DNA of 64,000 bases from Alphaproteobacteria bacterium 41-28. GTDB lineage: Bacteria; Pseudomonadota; Alphaproteobacteria; UBA9655. Of this stretch, positions 51,058 through 60,166 are shown one piece after another (the first letter of the stretch is position 1; each line of letters begins with the position of its first letter). Under the pieces are notes generated by a model. It was not told where the DNA came from. It did not search any database and worked only from the letters and a program-made list of their open reading frames with translations. The stretch spans positions 155,818 through 219,817 of the forward strand of contig MKUL01000017.1 of assembly GCA_001897795.1 (NCBI GenBank). The letters are read 5' to 3'. The translations under genes and the position numbers were made by a program.

Positions 51058-52452
51058 GTGAGTGCAAACCTTTCAGCCTTAGCCTACCTCATTTCCTCAG
51101 TATGCTTTATCTTGGCACTACAAGGACTTTCGTCGGCCAAAACGTCTCAGCGAGGGTTGACCCTCGGCATTATTGGCATGATCCTTGCGGTAGGAACGAC
51201 GTTGGCATCCCCAATTGTTTCGAGTTATGGGTGGATCATCACCGGTATCATCGTCGGGGGTATTATTGGGTCATTCATAGCTCAGAAAATTCAGCTGACC
51301 GCTTTGCCACAATTGATTGCAGCTTTCCATAGCTTGGTTGGCTTAGCTGCTGTGTGTGTCGCGGGCGCTGCACTCCTTGAACCAGCGTCTTTTAACCTAG
51401 GTCAAATTGGTTCTATTTTTCGCGGATCACTGGTTGAAATGGGCCTCGGGGTTGCAATCGGTGCGGTCACCTTTACAGGTTCACTCGTGGCCTTTGCCAA
51501 ACTCCAAGGTCTTGTCTCGGGAAATCCCCTTATCTTTAAGGGACAGCACCCGTTAAATGCGATTTTGCTCATTGGTCTTGTAATATTAATTGGCCTTTTT
51601 GCAATGACTGAGTCTCACAGCCTTTTTTGGGGAATTACATTTATTTCTCTGCTTCTTGGATTTCTGCTGATTCTTCCTATCGGGGGTGCAGATATGCCCG
51701 TTGTGATTTCGATGCTGAATTCTTATTCCGGTTGGGCTGCAGCTGGGATTGGGTTCACCCTTGCCAACAGCCTATTGATTGTTACAGGTGCGCTGGTGGG
51801 AGCTTCAGGTGCGATTCTGAGCTATATTATGTGCAAGGGAATGAATCGATCCATCATTAACATCATTCTTGGTGGTTTTGGGGGGGAACAAGCTGCAGCA
51901 TCTCAAGGTAGGGCTGAGCAACGTCCTTATAAAGTGGGAAGCGCGGAAGACGCGGCCTTTATTATGAAAAATGCAAAGTCGGTGATTATTGTTCCCGGCT
52001 ATGGAATGGCCGTGGCTCAAGCCCAACATGCATTGCGAGAAATGGGTGATATCCTTACCAAAGAGGGTGTTCAGGTACGCTATGCTATTCATCCTGTGGC
52101 AGGCCGGATGCCAGGACATATGAATGTTCTCCTCGCTGAAGCCAAAGTGCCCTACGAGAGTGTGCTGGAGCTTGATGAAATTAACCGTGATTTTGGACAG
52201 ACAGATGTTGCCTTTGTCATTGGAGCGAATGACGTGACGAATCCCTCTGCAAAAACCGATCCAAAAAGCCCCATCTATGGTATGCCAGTCCTCGACGTAG
52301 AAAAGGCTAAAACTGTTCTTTTTGTTAAGCGTTCCATGTCTCCTGGCTATGCAGGAGTGGATAACGAACTTTTCTATCAAGACAATACGTTGATGCTTTT
52401 TGGGGACGCCAAAAAGATGTGTGAAGAGATTATTAAAGCTCTTGAAGAGTAG
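51058..52452 (+). CDS. pntB: NAD(P) transhydrogenase subunit beta
   Basis: 464 residues from GTG 51058: about nine membrane helices in the first 270 residues (ISSVCFILALQGLSSAKTSQ, GIIVGGIIGSFIAQKIQLTA), then the NADP(H)-binding domain III with VIIVPGYGMAVAQAQHALRE, VAGRMPGHMNVLLAEAKVPY and DVAFVIGANDVTNPSA. Completes the transhydrogenase. The stop is 1 base from the convergent 52454 gene. Confidence 0.95.
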   Translation: MSANLSALAYLISSVCFILALQGLSSAKTSQRGLTLGIIGMILAVGTTLASPIVSSYGWIITGIIVGGIIGSFIAQKIQLTALPQLIAAFHSLVGLAAVCVAGAALLEPASFNLGQIGSIFRGSLVEMGLGVAIGAVTFTGSLVAFAKLQGLVSGNPLIFKGQHPLNAILLIGLVILIGLFAMTESHSLFWGITFISLLLGFLLILPIGGADMPVVISMLNSYSGWAAAGIGFTLANSLLIVTGALVGASGAILSYIMCKGMNRSIINIILGGFGGEQAAASQGRAEQRPYKVGSAEDAAFIMKNAKSVIIVPGYGMAVAQAQHALREMGDILTKEGVQVRYAIHPVAGRMPGHMNVLLAEAKVPYESVLELDEINRDFGQTDVAFVIGANDVTNPSAKTDPKSPIYGMPVLDVEKAKTVLFVKRSMSPGYAGVDNELFYQDNTLMLFGDAKKMCEEIIKALEE

Positions 52453-52453
52453 G

Positions 52454-52804
52454 TTAGACCTGGCCCAGAATAAAGACGGCTAGCGCAAGTACACCACAGA
52501 CAGCAATAACCGGATGAACCAAGGCGAGCCATTTTGGAATTTTCTTTCCTTTGAAATCGATAAAAAACAAGGTAAAACCTCCAGCAGCAGCAATCAGAAA
52601 TAAAACCAAACTAGCAATTGGGGCGTGGTCGGGATGCTCGAAGACATAATATATCACCATGAGAAGCGCGATAGCGGCAACTCCACCATGGGTATAAACA
52701 AAACATTTTGGAGTGGGTTTATTTTGTAAAATTGACGTTAGCACAACGAGGCCAAAGCCTGCTGCGATGAGAAAAAGAATGATAGAAATGATTAGCATAA
52801 TCAA
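52454..52804 (-). CDS. Small four-helix membrane protein, unknown function
   Basis: 116 residues with four hydrophobic segments (LIISIILFLIAAGFGLVVLT, GGVAAIALLMVIYYVF, IASLVLFLIAAAGGFTLFFI, VHPVIAVCGVLALAVFILG) and two conserved-looking His (THGGVA, VHPVIA), which suggests a haem or metal role, but the family is not recognised. A terminator-free convergence with pntB suggests overlapping 3' ends. Confidence 0.65.
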   Translation of the reverse strand: MIMLIISIILFLIAAGFGLVVLTSILQNKPTPKCFVYTHGGVAAIALLMVIYYVFEHPDHAPIASLVLFLIAAAGGFTLFFIDFKGKKIPKWLALVHPVIAVCGVLALAVFILGQV

Positions 52805-52917
52805 TCTCCCTTTTTTAGTAATTATATAAAATAAAAATTAAAAAAGAGTTAGTTTAACGTGATGTGTGTTAGACACTCCGTTTCAGCAGAATCCCGTAAT
52901 GAACATAGGCAGAAAAG

Positions 52918-53008
52918 ACTGGGTTGCTTCCCCCCGTTTTCACGGGAGTCGCAAAGACGCTCCCCACCAATCGTTTTTGCGAGGGTACGTAGTACCCGAA
53001 GTAATCCA
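52918..53008. repeat. Palindromic element, family GGATTGCTTCGG
   Basis: ACTGGGTTGCTTCC..GGGAGTCGCAAAGACG..TTTTTGCGAGGGTAC..CCCGAAGTAATCCAG. More diverged than other copies. It lies next to the 3' end of hflX. Confidence 0.78.
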
Positions 53009-53031
53009 GAAGAACATTATTTGTCCTAAGA

Positions 53032-54354
53032 CTAGGGAAGCACCTCATTCTGCATCTGCTCAAACCTCTCTTTATTCTCTATCGAAAGTTTAACTTTGAT
53101 GTGAGCTTCTGTTTCATCATCTTCCCGCTTAAGCACTTCTCCATGGGCGTAAAGCCAGGCAATGTTTTTTCCATCTGAAAGGGGAAGGTTAAACCCATAG
53201 GCTTTTTCTTTGCTTGAAAAATAGTGGTCTATTTTATCCAAAAGAAAAGCAATCCCTTCACCTCTCAAGGCTGAGATGACACATTGAGGAGGGTGAGTCG
53301 CCCTTAAAGCTTGGGTTTTTAGACGTTGGGCTTTACCGTTTTCCAAAAGATCACATTTATTCAGAACCTCAATTCCATGAGCTTCATAGGCTTCTTCAAG
53401 GTTTAAATCTTTTAACACTTTGAGAACGTCTCGACTTTGAGCATCTGTTTCAGGATGGGAAATATCCCGTACATGAAGGATAAGGTCTGCTTCAACAACT
53501 TCCTCAAGAGTTGCCCGAAAGGCAGCCACCAAAAGGGTTGGGAGGTCTGAGATAAAACCAACGGTATCGGAAAGAATAATTTCGCGTCCAAGGGGTAAAC
53601 GAACACGCCGCATGGTGGGGTCAAGGGTTGCGAAAAGCATGTGTTCGGCCATCACATTTGCTTGGGTGAGGCGGTTAAAAAGCGTTGATTTTCCGGCATT
53701 TGTATACCCAACCAAGGCAACGATGGGGTAGGGGACGCGTTTACGCGCCTTCCTATGGAGAGCACGCGTCCGCTTAACATCTTCAAGTTCTTTTTTAATG
53801 CGGATAATTCTTTCATCAATCAGACGGCGATCTAGTTCGAGTTGGGTTTCACCTGGACCTCCGACTGCGCCCAAGCCACCTCTTTGTCGTTCAAGGTGGG
53901 TCCACGACCGCACTAAACGACTTCTTTGATAGGTTAAGGCCGCCAGCTCTACCTGAAGGCGACCCTCTGCAGTACGCGCGCGCGCGCCAAAGATCTCTAA
54001 AATCAAGCCGGTTCGATCAATAACTTTGCAGTTCCAAGCTTTTTCCAAATTCCGTTGTTGAACTGGGGAGATAGGTGCATCAATGAAAACAAGGGAAACC
54101 TCGAGAGCTTTTAAGGGGCCTTTTAAGTCATCGACATGACCCTTACTGATAAAAGTCGCAGGACGAATGATGTGCTGCTTAAAATATTCACTCCCCTTCA
54201 CATTAAGCTGAATGGCTTCTGCTAACCCCTTTGCTTCTTCAAGGCGAGCTTCAGGATCAATGACCCGATGGGGCCCTTTGATAATATAAGGACATACGAT
54301 AAAAACGGCCCCAGTTGACTTTCCTCCCGGGGCCGGCAATTCATTGTTGCTCAC
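53032..54354 (-). CDS. hflX: Ribosome-splitting GTPase HflX
   Basis: 440 residues: an N-terminal HflX domain (SLVFIDAPISPVQQRNLEKA, GETQLELDRRLIDERI) and a G-domain with P-loop VALVGYTNAGKSTLFNRLTQ, DTVGFISDLP and NKCDLL. HflX splits stalled 70S ribosomes, particularly under heat stress. It follows hfq by 6 bases, the standard hfq-hflX operon. The C-terminus has an Asp/Glu-rich region and is complete. Confidence 0.95.
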   Translation of the reverse strand: MSNNELPAPGGKSTGAVFIVCPYIIKGPHRVIDPEARLEEAKGLAEAIQLNVKGSEYFKQHIIRPATFISKGHVDDLKGPLKALEVSLVFIDAPISPVQQRNLEKAWNCKVIDRTGLILEIFGARARTAEGRLQVELAALTYQRSRLVRSWTHLERQRGGLGAVGGPGETQLELDRRLIDERIIRIKKELEDVKRTRALHRKARKRVPYPIVALVGYTNAGKSTLFNRLTQANVMAEHMLFATLDPTMRRVRLPLGREIILSDTVGFISDLPTLLVAAFRATLEEVVEADLILHVRDISHPETDAQSRDVLKVLKDLNLEEAYEAHGIEVLNKCDLLENGKAQRLKTQALRATHPPQCVISALRGEGIAFLLDKIDHYFSSKEKAYGFNLPLSDGKNIAWLYAHGEVLKREDDETEAHIKVKLSIENKERFEQMQNEVLP

Positions 54355-54360
54355 AGACTT

Positions 54361-54627
54361 TTATGTTTCTTGTTGTTCCGTTTCTTCTTCCCCTTCTCCT
54401 TCAAAAAGTTGGATAGGGTTAATTGGCATCACTGTGGATATTGCGTGTTTATAGACAAGCTGAGAATGATTATCACGACGCAGTAAGACAGAAAAGCTGT
54501 CAAACCATGTAACAATCCCCTGAAGCTTAACGCCATTCACCAAGAAAAGGGTCACAGGCGCTTTTGTTTTTCGAAGTTGATTCAAAAAAACGTCTTGCAA
54601 GTTATTCTGTTTTTCTATTGCAGGCAT
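54361..54627 (-). CDS. hfq: RNA chaperone Hfq
   Basis: 88 residues: [20 protein letters not shown] (Sm1), [20 protein letters not shown] and [12 protein letters not shown] (Sm2 with the YKHA motif), then an acidic tail ([13 protein letters not shown]). It forms hexamers that pair small RNAs with mRNAs. Its presence suggests sRNA regulation operates in this organism. Confidence 0.97.
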   Translation of the reverse strand: MPAIEKQNNLQDVFLNQLRKTKAPVTLFLVNGVKLQGIVTWFDSFSVLLRRDNHSQLVYKHAISTVMPINPIQLFEGEGEEETEQQET

Positions 54628-54786
54628 GGGTTCACCCCTTTGTTTTTAATTAAGATCTAAACTATGTTAAGCGAGGACATATAGCTTTCAATATTTAAGC
54701 CTTCGCTATGTCATGATTTATTAATAACAGGAGTGTCGTTAAAAATTCGTTAGCAACAACATAAAAAATGACATCACTCGGATATT

Positions 54787-55440
54787 CTATAGGGTTTTTA
54801 TTAATTGCGCAAGGCCCTGGCAGTCTTTTGCATGGATAATATCTTTTTGTTGGGAGGCTTCACCATGTCCAACAACGACAGGGATGCATCCACTCGCACG
54901 GGCACAATGAACATCAACGATGGAATCCCCTACAAACCATACGTCATGACCTGGAGCGACGGGGCTTTCGTGCAGAGCCGCTAAAACGGGAAGGGGGGAA
55001 GGTTTGTCTTTTTCTGCATCCCGTGCGCCAATGACTTTATGAAAATGAGGTTTCCAACCAAGATGTTCGACTTCTTTACGTAGATAATGCCCATCTTTGT
55101 TGCTGACAACGCCCATAAAAATGTCATGAGCTTTTAATGTTATCAAAAGATCTTCTGCCCCTTGAAGGGTAATAAGTTCAATTAAATGTAATTTTTCAAT
55201 CGACTCATAAAAAATCCGCTCTCCTTCTTGAAAGTGCTCTCCAAAGAGCTCAGGCGAGGCATCTCGCATGGAATGATGGGGTTGTTGCCAAAAGTCTTCG
55301 ACCGTAAGTGGGGGAAGTTCCAAAGCACTACGGGCGAAGTTTAAGCTGTCGTAAGCCACACGCCATGTGTCGACAAGGGTGTTATCCCAATCAAATAAAA
55401 TGGCTTTTGGTAATTTACGTGGATATGCTTCTGGAATCAT
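54787..55440 (-). CDS. HAD-family phosphatase (phosphoglycolate phosphatase-like)
   Basis: 217 residues from ATG 55440 (AAGGA seven bases upstream; the frame is open to 55467). The four HAD motifs are present: ILFDWDNTLVDT (I), VVSNKDG (II), AEKDKPSP (III) and VGDSIVDV (IV), with a helical cap between I and II. Similar proteins dephosphorylate phosphoglycolate or sugar phosphates; the substrate cannot be fixed. Not in an operon with hfq (about 160 bases apart). Confidence 0.8.
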   Translation of the reverse strand: MIPEAYPRKLPKAILFDWDNTLVDTWRVAYDSLNFARSALELPPLTVEDFWQQPHHSMRDASPELFGEHFQEGERIFYESIEKLHLIELITLQGAEDLLITLKAHDIFMGVVSNKDGHYLRKEVEHLGWKPHFHKVIGARDAEKDKPSPLPVLAALHESPVAPGHDVWFVGDSIVDVHCARASGCIPVVVGHGEASQQKDIIHAKDCQGLAQLIKTL

Positions 55441-55537
55441 TCTGAAATCCTTAATCTTCAGTAACAAGGCAACTCTGGAGTATAACCTTTTGAGTACCTT
55501 TATCAGATCTTAGGGGTGAAGAGCAACACATCCATAT

Positions 55538-55572
55538 TAAAAAACGCTACCCCATTGCAAGGAGTAGCATTT
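55538..55572 (-). terminator. Intrinsic terminator of the 55598-56182 gene
   Basis: Minus strand: GCTACTCC, 8-nt loop, GGGGTAGC, then GTTTTTT. It lies 25-60 bases after the stop of the minus-strand secreted protein gene. Confidence 0.75.
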
Positions 55573-55597
55573 CGTGTCAGGATTCAATAATATTCTT

Positions 55598-56182
55598 TTA
55601 TTCTATTTCACGAATATAAAGTCTATTTGACATAGAACGTTGCTTGAATGGATCTATGGTTTTCCAGAGTTCTTTATCTGAAAGGTCTTGATTTTCAGTG
55701 GAGGATCTAAAAGTAGCGAGAGTCTCCCAATTGTTGTGCTTTTCATCCCATTTGAACGTCATGTAAGCCCTAGGAGGAGCAAGGTTTGAGCTATCCAGTT
55801 CATGATGTGGGTTTTCTATGCGAAAATGGCGACCTCCCCATTGAAATTTATATTGATAGCCAGTTCCATATCTATAGCCAGTTGCTAAAGATTTTTCTTT
55901 TAGAAATTGAAAAAGCCAATTCGTTATTTTTTGGTCTTTACCCTTTTCAAATAATCCATCGAAATAGTGTTTAAATTGCGTTTCTTTTGGATCTGTATTT
56001 TCTTCATCTGGTGGTGTGCCAAATTGTTCAAAGTGTTTCCACGAGCGTTTAGCAACTATTACTAAGTCTTTTTCAGAAGATTCACCTTTTTCTTCCATAG
56101 ATGAAGCTGAAAGAGTAGATAGAATAAGAGCGACTCCACTTAAGAATAGCCTTTTTTTAAACTTACAAATGTCTTTTTTCAT
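55598..56182 (-). CDS. Secreted protein of unknown function (SME-type signal peptide)
   Basis: 194 residues: Lys-rich N-terminus and signal peptide (RLFLSGVALILSTLSASS), then MEEKGESSEKDLVIVAKRSW. The mature part has Gly/Tyr/Phe-rich sequence (ATGYRYGTGYQYKFQWGGRH) and no cysteine. No family recognised. It has its own terminator, so it is a single-gene unit. The mature Met-Glu-Glu start joins it with seven other secreted proteins here. Confidence 0.6.
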   Translation of the reverse strand: MKKDICKFKKRLFLSGVALILSTLSASSMEEKGESSEKDLVIVAKRSWKHFEQFGTPPDEENTDPKETQFKHYFDGLFEKGKDQKITNWLFQFLKEKSLATGYRYGTGYQYKFQWGGRHFRIENPHHELDSSNLAPPRAYMTFKWDEKHNNWETLATFRSSTENQDLSDKELWKTIDPFKQRSMSNRLYIREIE

Positions 56183-56278
56183 AACAATTAAATCCTTTCA
56201 TCAACAGAAAGTACAATACCATACTTCATAAGACAGGTAACAAAACATATAATGTTTTTCAACTAATAAATAAAACTT

Positions 56279-57760
56279 CTATTTTCCCTCATAATTCTCC
56301 GCCACAAAACGATCTAAAAGTCGTACGCCAAAAGCTGTGGCTCCTTTCGCGCAAAGTGGCAAATCTTTTTGAGCCCAGGTTACACCTGCGATATCGAGAT
56401 GAGCCCAGGGAACATCGTTTGTAAAGCGTTGGAGGAACTTGGCGGCTGTAACGCTTCCCGCTCCACGGCTGATGTTCGTATTTCTTACATCTGCAATATC
56501 GCTATTAATATCGAGGTCATAAGCTTCATCCAAGGGGAGACGCCATAAAAGCTCACCCACCTTTTCGCCGGCCGAGTTAAGTCTTTTAGCTAAGCTATCG
56601 TCAGATGAAAAAAGACCTGCTCGCTCGCTTCCTAAACAAATGACAATGGCCCCTGTAAGAGTTGCAAGGTCTACCATTATTTTGGGCTTGAACTTATCTT
56701 GGGTGTACCAAAGAGCATCCGCCAAGACGAGTCGTCCTTCCGCATCTGTATTAATGACTTCAATAGTTTGTCCAGACATAGAAGTGACTACGTCCCCTGG
56801 CCGCTGAGCAGACCCCGAGGGCATGTTTTCCACAAGACCTATAACACCGACCACATTGACTTTCGCTTTGCGGAGAGCGAGAGCTTTCATAAGGCCTATG
56901 ACAACACCAGCACCGCCCATATCGTACTTCATAGCTTCCATATTTGCGGCAGGCTTGATGGAAATACCACCCGTGTCAAAAGTAACGCCTTTCCCAATAA
57001 ATGCGAGGGGTGCTTCCTTTTTTGAGCCTCCTTCCCAACGCATGACAACAAGTTTGCTTTCCTGTTCGCTTCCTTGCCCTACGCCGAGAAGTGCATTCAT
57101 ACCCAGCTTTTTAAGCTCCTTCTCTGTTAAAACATCAACCTTAATACCATCTTTTTTAAGAGATTCTGCAATCTTAGAGAGAGAGTCGGGGGTTATGATA
57201 TTCGCGGGTTCTGTTACAACAGTCCTGGTTAAAAAGACGCCTTCAGCTGTTTGAGAGAGAGGCTTGAAGGCTTTTTCAGCTGCTTCGGGCTGAGGGGTGA
57301 GAATTGTTACCTTTTTGACAGAAAAAAGTTCTTCTGGTTTTTTTGTCGTAAAATACTTTTCAAACCGCCACGACTTTAAAAGGGCGCCTAAGGCCAAATT
57401 GGCTGCGACCTCAGCATTATTAAAATTTTCGAGATCGTAGATTTCAACGGATCCTTCTCCTGTTGGAGATGTTCCGAGAGCTTCAAGAACTGAACTTCCA
57501 ACCTTTTGCCATTGTTGTTCATTTTGATCGGATTTCTTTCCCAGGCCAATTAGGAAGATTCGCATTCCATCAGGTGAGAAAATGCTTAATATTTGATTGA
57601 GTTCTCCTTTAAACTTGGAGTTCTTGATTGATTTTTTAAGGAGTCCATCAAGCTTTTGATCCCAAGTTTCTGTGGGGTGTGGGAATTTATTTTCCGCATA
57701 AACACCTAAGCACAACGTTTTCTGCGTTGATGGTTTTTCAAATGCAATTTTAATAGCCAT
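56279..57760 (-). CDS. pepA: Leucyl aminopeptidase (PepA/M17)
   Basis: 493 residues: variable N-terminal domain and the M17 catalytic domain with KGVTFDTGGISIKPAANMEA, MKYDMGGAGVV, the signature NTDAEGRLVLADAL, and LATLTGAIVICLGSE. Two metal ions bind Lys, Asp and Glu in those motifs. The enzyme removes N-terminal amino acids and in some bacteria also binds DNA at Xer sites. Complete; stands alone. Confidence 0.96.
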   Translation of the reverse strand: MAIKIAFEKPSTQKTLCLGVYAENKFPHPTETWDQKLDGLLKKSIKNSKFKGELNQILSIFSPDGMRIFLIGLGKKSDQNEQQWQKVGSSVLEALGTSPTGEGSVEIYDLENFNNAEVAANLALGALLKSWRFEKYFTTKKPEELFSVKKVTILTPQPEAAEKAFKPLSQTAEGVFLTRTVVTEPANIITPDSLSKIAESLKKDGIKVDVLTEKELKKLGMNALLGVGQGSEQESKLVVMRWEGGSKKEAPLAFIGKGVTFDTGGISIKPAANMEAMKYDMGGAGVVIGLMKALALRKAKVNVVGVIGLVENMPSGSAQRPGDVVTSMSGQTIEVINTDAEGRLVLADALWYTQDKFKPKIMVDLATLTGAIVICLGSERAGLFSSDDSLAKRLNSAGEKVGELLWRLPLDEAYDLDINSDIADVRNTNISRGAGSVTAAKFLQRFTNDVPWAHLDIAGVTWAQKDLPLCAKGATAFGVRLLDRFVAENYEGK

Positions 57761-57884
57761 GGTTTCTCCACTCTAAATAATTTTCTTATTAATTAAGAAG
57801 GTCTTATTCGAAAGTGTCAATGGCTCTTTGAAAAATTACAATGCAAATTTAAGTGTTGATCAGATGTAAGGAGCTTAGAACACT

Positions 57885-59051
57885 CTATTGTCTGAAATGT
57901 TCCGGCAGCTGTATGTAAAGCACCAGAAAAATCAACCCCATTAAAGTGCTGGTGAAACAGCAGGCACCTGAGTATAGGAATACTTTTATTCTTCGGCAGG
58001 CTGCCTCCTGCTTCCTATTGAGGGATTCTATTTCAAGATGGCTGCTTGTGAAAAATTGTCTTTCTCCTACAGTTTTAGCTAAACTGAAGTGTCTCAAGTC
58101 ATTGGACGAAAGGTAAGCGAGTAAGTACAAAGCAGGGTCATATCCACGATCTTCGAAAAAACGATGTAAAAATTCACCTGAATCATTTAAACCCTCAAAA
58201 GCAGTTGTATTAATTATGGCAGCCGCCCAAACTATTATATAGTATTCCTCATTTTTTAAACACTCCATAACGGTTGACTTTGACTCCCATTCATTTTTCA
58301 GATGATTAAAATACCGTACATATTTCCTAAAATATCGTGCCGATTCCTTATCTCCATTGAAATTTCGTTGTTCAAACTTCATCCATTCCTGGATATTGCC
58401 TTCTTTCGTCTCGCCAAGGAGAGGTTGTTTTTCTTCCGTTTCTTGGTTGGATTCGTTCGTTTGACCCTGAAAGTCTTCCGTAAACTCCTTCTCGACGGCG
58501 GGATGTGGCTCCCGAGTCTTGGCTCGAGACCTTTCTTCTACAAACAGCGCCATGTTTTCATAGAAGTGTTGAATGTTCCCAACTAACTCAAAGAGGGAGC
58601 TTTTTTCATCAAGCCCTCCACGGGTGCGCATCTTCTTCAATCTCTTTACCAGAGAACCAGGGCTGGGTTTGGTTGAGAACAAGAGCTCTTCATAATCACG
58701 TAGATGCTCTAAAAAAATACCCCATTTTTTTACTCCCTTCTCAACGTGAAGGTGCGCAGGTCGACCAATAACCCGTTCATAGCGACGCTTAGCAGTTGTA
58801 TTTTCAAAATCTATAATATTGTCGTGGCCAGCTTGTGTAGAGCTACTTCTGAATATACATAGTATATTGGCTCTCATCAGACTTTCCCCAATTAATGTAG
58901 TATTATAAATATTAGAAAAGAGAGATAGTATTCTTGGTTCTATATCTGAGAATTTACTTTCATTGTTATGCCCCCCAACTGATTTTTTTAAGATTAACAT
59001 TCCAATAAGTTTTGTAAACGTCTTTTGAATGGGTCTTAATGACCAATTCAA
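57885..59051 (-). CDS. C-terminally membrane-anchored protein, unknown function
   Basis: 388 residues, no clear signal peptide. The N-terminal half is mixed helical (FLEHLRDYEELLFSTKPSPG), a Glu-rich linker follows (ESNQETEEKQPLLGETKEGN), then CLKNEEYYIIVWAAAIINTT and a single hydrophobic helix near the C-terminus (GACCFTSTLMGLIFLVLYIQ). That layout is tail-anchored. No family recognised. The start is uncertain; an internal ATG at residue 18 (MLILKKS) is possible. Confidence 0.5.
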   Translation of the reverse strand: MNWSLRPIQKTFTKLIGMLILKKSVGGHNNESKFSDIEPRILSLFSNIYNTTLIGESLMRANILCIFRSSSTQAGHDNIIDFENTTAKRRYERVIGRPAHLHVEKGVKKWGIFLEHLRDYEELLFSTKPSPGSLVKRLKKMRTRGGLDEKSSLFELVGNIQHFYENMALFVEERSRAKTREPHPAVEKEFTEDFQGQTNESNQETEEKQPLLGETKEGNIQEWMKFEQRNFNGDKESARYFRKYVRYFNHLKNEWESKSTVMECLKNEEYYIIVWAAAIINTTAFEGLNDSGEFLHRFFEDRGYDPALYLLAYLSSNDLRHFSLAKTVGERQFFTSSHLEIESLNRKQEAACRRIKVFLYSGACCFTSTLMGLIFLVLYIQLPEHFRQ

Positions 59052-59095
59052 GATTTTGAATTTTCCAGGGAATAATGTAAGATGATAAATATAAA

Positions 59096-59134
59096 GTAAC
59101 TACTCTCCCGTCCCCGCAACGGGTGAGTAGTGAC
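59096..59134. repeat. Solo terminal-repeat palindrome of the GTGTCATCC family
   Basis: GTAACTACTCTCCCGT and ACGGGTGAGTAGTGAC meet with a 7-nt loop. These are the end sequences of copies B and D without the central hairpins, as if the inside of an element had been deleted. Confidence 0.7.
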
Positions 59135-59274
59135 AATATAAAATGAATGAAGTGTACTCATAATGGAAATTGATGATGGTTGTTCGAATCTCGAAATTAT
59201 CGTCACATTTTAACGATTTCTTCGTGAAATCTCTATAAACTGAAGTATATTAAAAGCCGTTAAGGTTTATTTCT

Positions 59275-60087
59275 ATGGAGGGTAAAGTGCGGACTTCCGC
59301 ATATTTTGTTATCGCGCTAGGGGTTTGTGCCCCGTTTGGTCTTGAGGCTGCTGTTGAACTTCAACCCCATCGAGCCTACTACTCTGTCTCCATGGTAGGG
59401 CGTCCAACTCTTAACACCAATGTTACTGAAGTTCGTGGCACAATGATGTTAGAACTGAATAAGGTATGTGGTGGTTGGACGGTTCAACAGCTTTCCGAAA
59501 TACGACGCTATCATGACGATGACACTGTTGAGCACATCAGATGGGGCTATGTGACCTTTGAGGCAGATGATGGATCGCATTTTATGTTTAATACTTTCCG
59601 AAAAACAGATGAGGAGCTTGTTGAAGATATTCGTGGTACGGCAGGAAAAAAGGGAAAACTCATAGAAGCTTTTTATCAAAAACCTAAAAAAATGACGCTG
59701 AGACTTCCTGAAGGTGTTCTTTTCCCTATTCAGCATACAATAGCACTTTTAAAGGCTGCTGAAGAGGGAGGGCATATGTTTCCTCAGATCGTATTTGATG
59801 GAAGTACGACAGAGGGAGCTTCTCAAATTAATACGTTCATCGGGGCACAAAAGATTGCGGCAGGAAATTCTGCGAGTAAAGAAGATCGGCCCTTTGTAGG
59901 TCAACCTTTTTGGCCCGTGCGTTTTTCAGTTTATGGACTTGGAAAAACGGATTATGAACCCGATTATGTTACAACCCAAGATCTTCTTTCCAATGGGATT
60001 ATTAAGAAATATGTCATAGATGACGGCACACTAAAAATACAAGGTGTTTTGGAGCGTATTGAACTTTTAAGTAAAGATGAGTGTTAA
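59275..60087 (+). CDS. eipB: EipB-family (DUF1849) periplasmic envelope-integrity protein
   Basis: 270 residues: signal peptide (FVIALGVCAPFGLEA) then ELQPHRAYYSVSMVGRPTLN, GTMMLELNKVCGGWTVQQLS, EQIRWGYVTFEADD-like strand and FPIQHTIALLKAAEEGGHMF, with two cysteines (VCGG and a C-terminal DEC) that are placed as in EipB. EipB is an alphaproteobacterial periplasmic spiral beta-sheet protein needed for envelope integrity, known from Brucella. Start at ATG 59275; single gene. Confidence 0.85.
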   Translation: MEGKVRTSAYFVIALGVCAPFGLEAAVELQPHRAYYSVSMVGRPTLNTNVTEVRGTMMLELNKVCGGWTVQQLSEIRRYHDDDTVEHIRWGYVTFEADDGSHFMFNTFRKTDEELVEDIRGTAGKKGKLIEAFYQKPKKMTLRLPEGVLFPIQHTIALLKAAEEGGHMFPQIVFDGSTTEGASQINTFIGAQKIAAGNSASKEDRPFVGQPFWPVRFSVYGLGKTDYEPDYVTTQDLLSNGIIKKYVIDDGTLKIQGVLERIELLSKDEC

Positions 60088-60099
60088 AAACCTAAATTA

Positions 60100-60128
60100 T
60101 TGACAATTTACTTACGAATTATTATAAT
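60100..60128 (+). promoter_or_regulatory. Perfect consensus sigma70 promoter
   Basis: TTGACA at 60100-60105, exactly 17 bases, TATAAT at 60123-60128. It drives the gene starting at 60167 and implies high constitutive expression. Confidence 0.85.
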
Positions 60129-60166
60129 ATAGAGTGTAAAGTTGTTTGTTATTATTTGGTTTTAAA

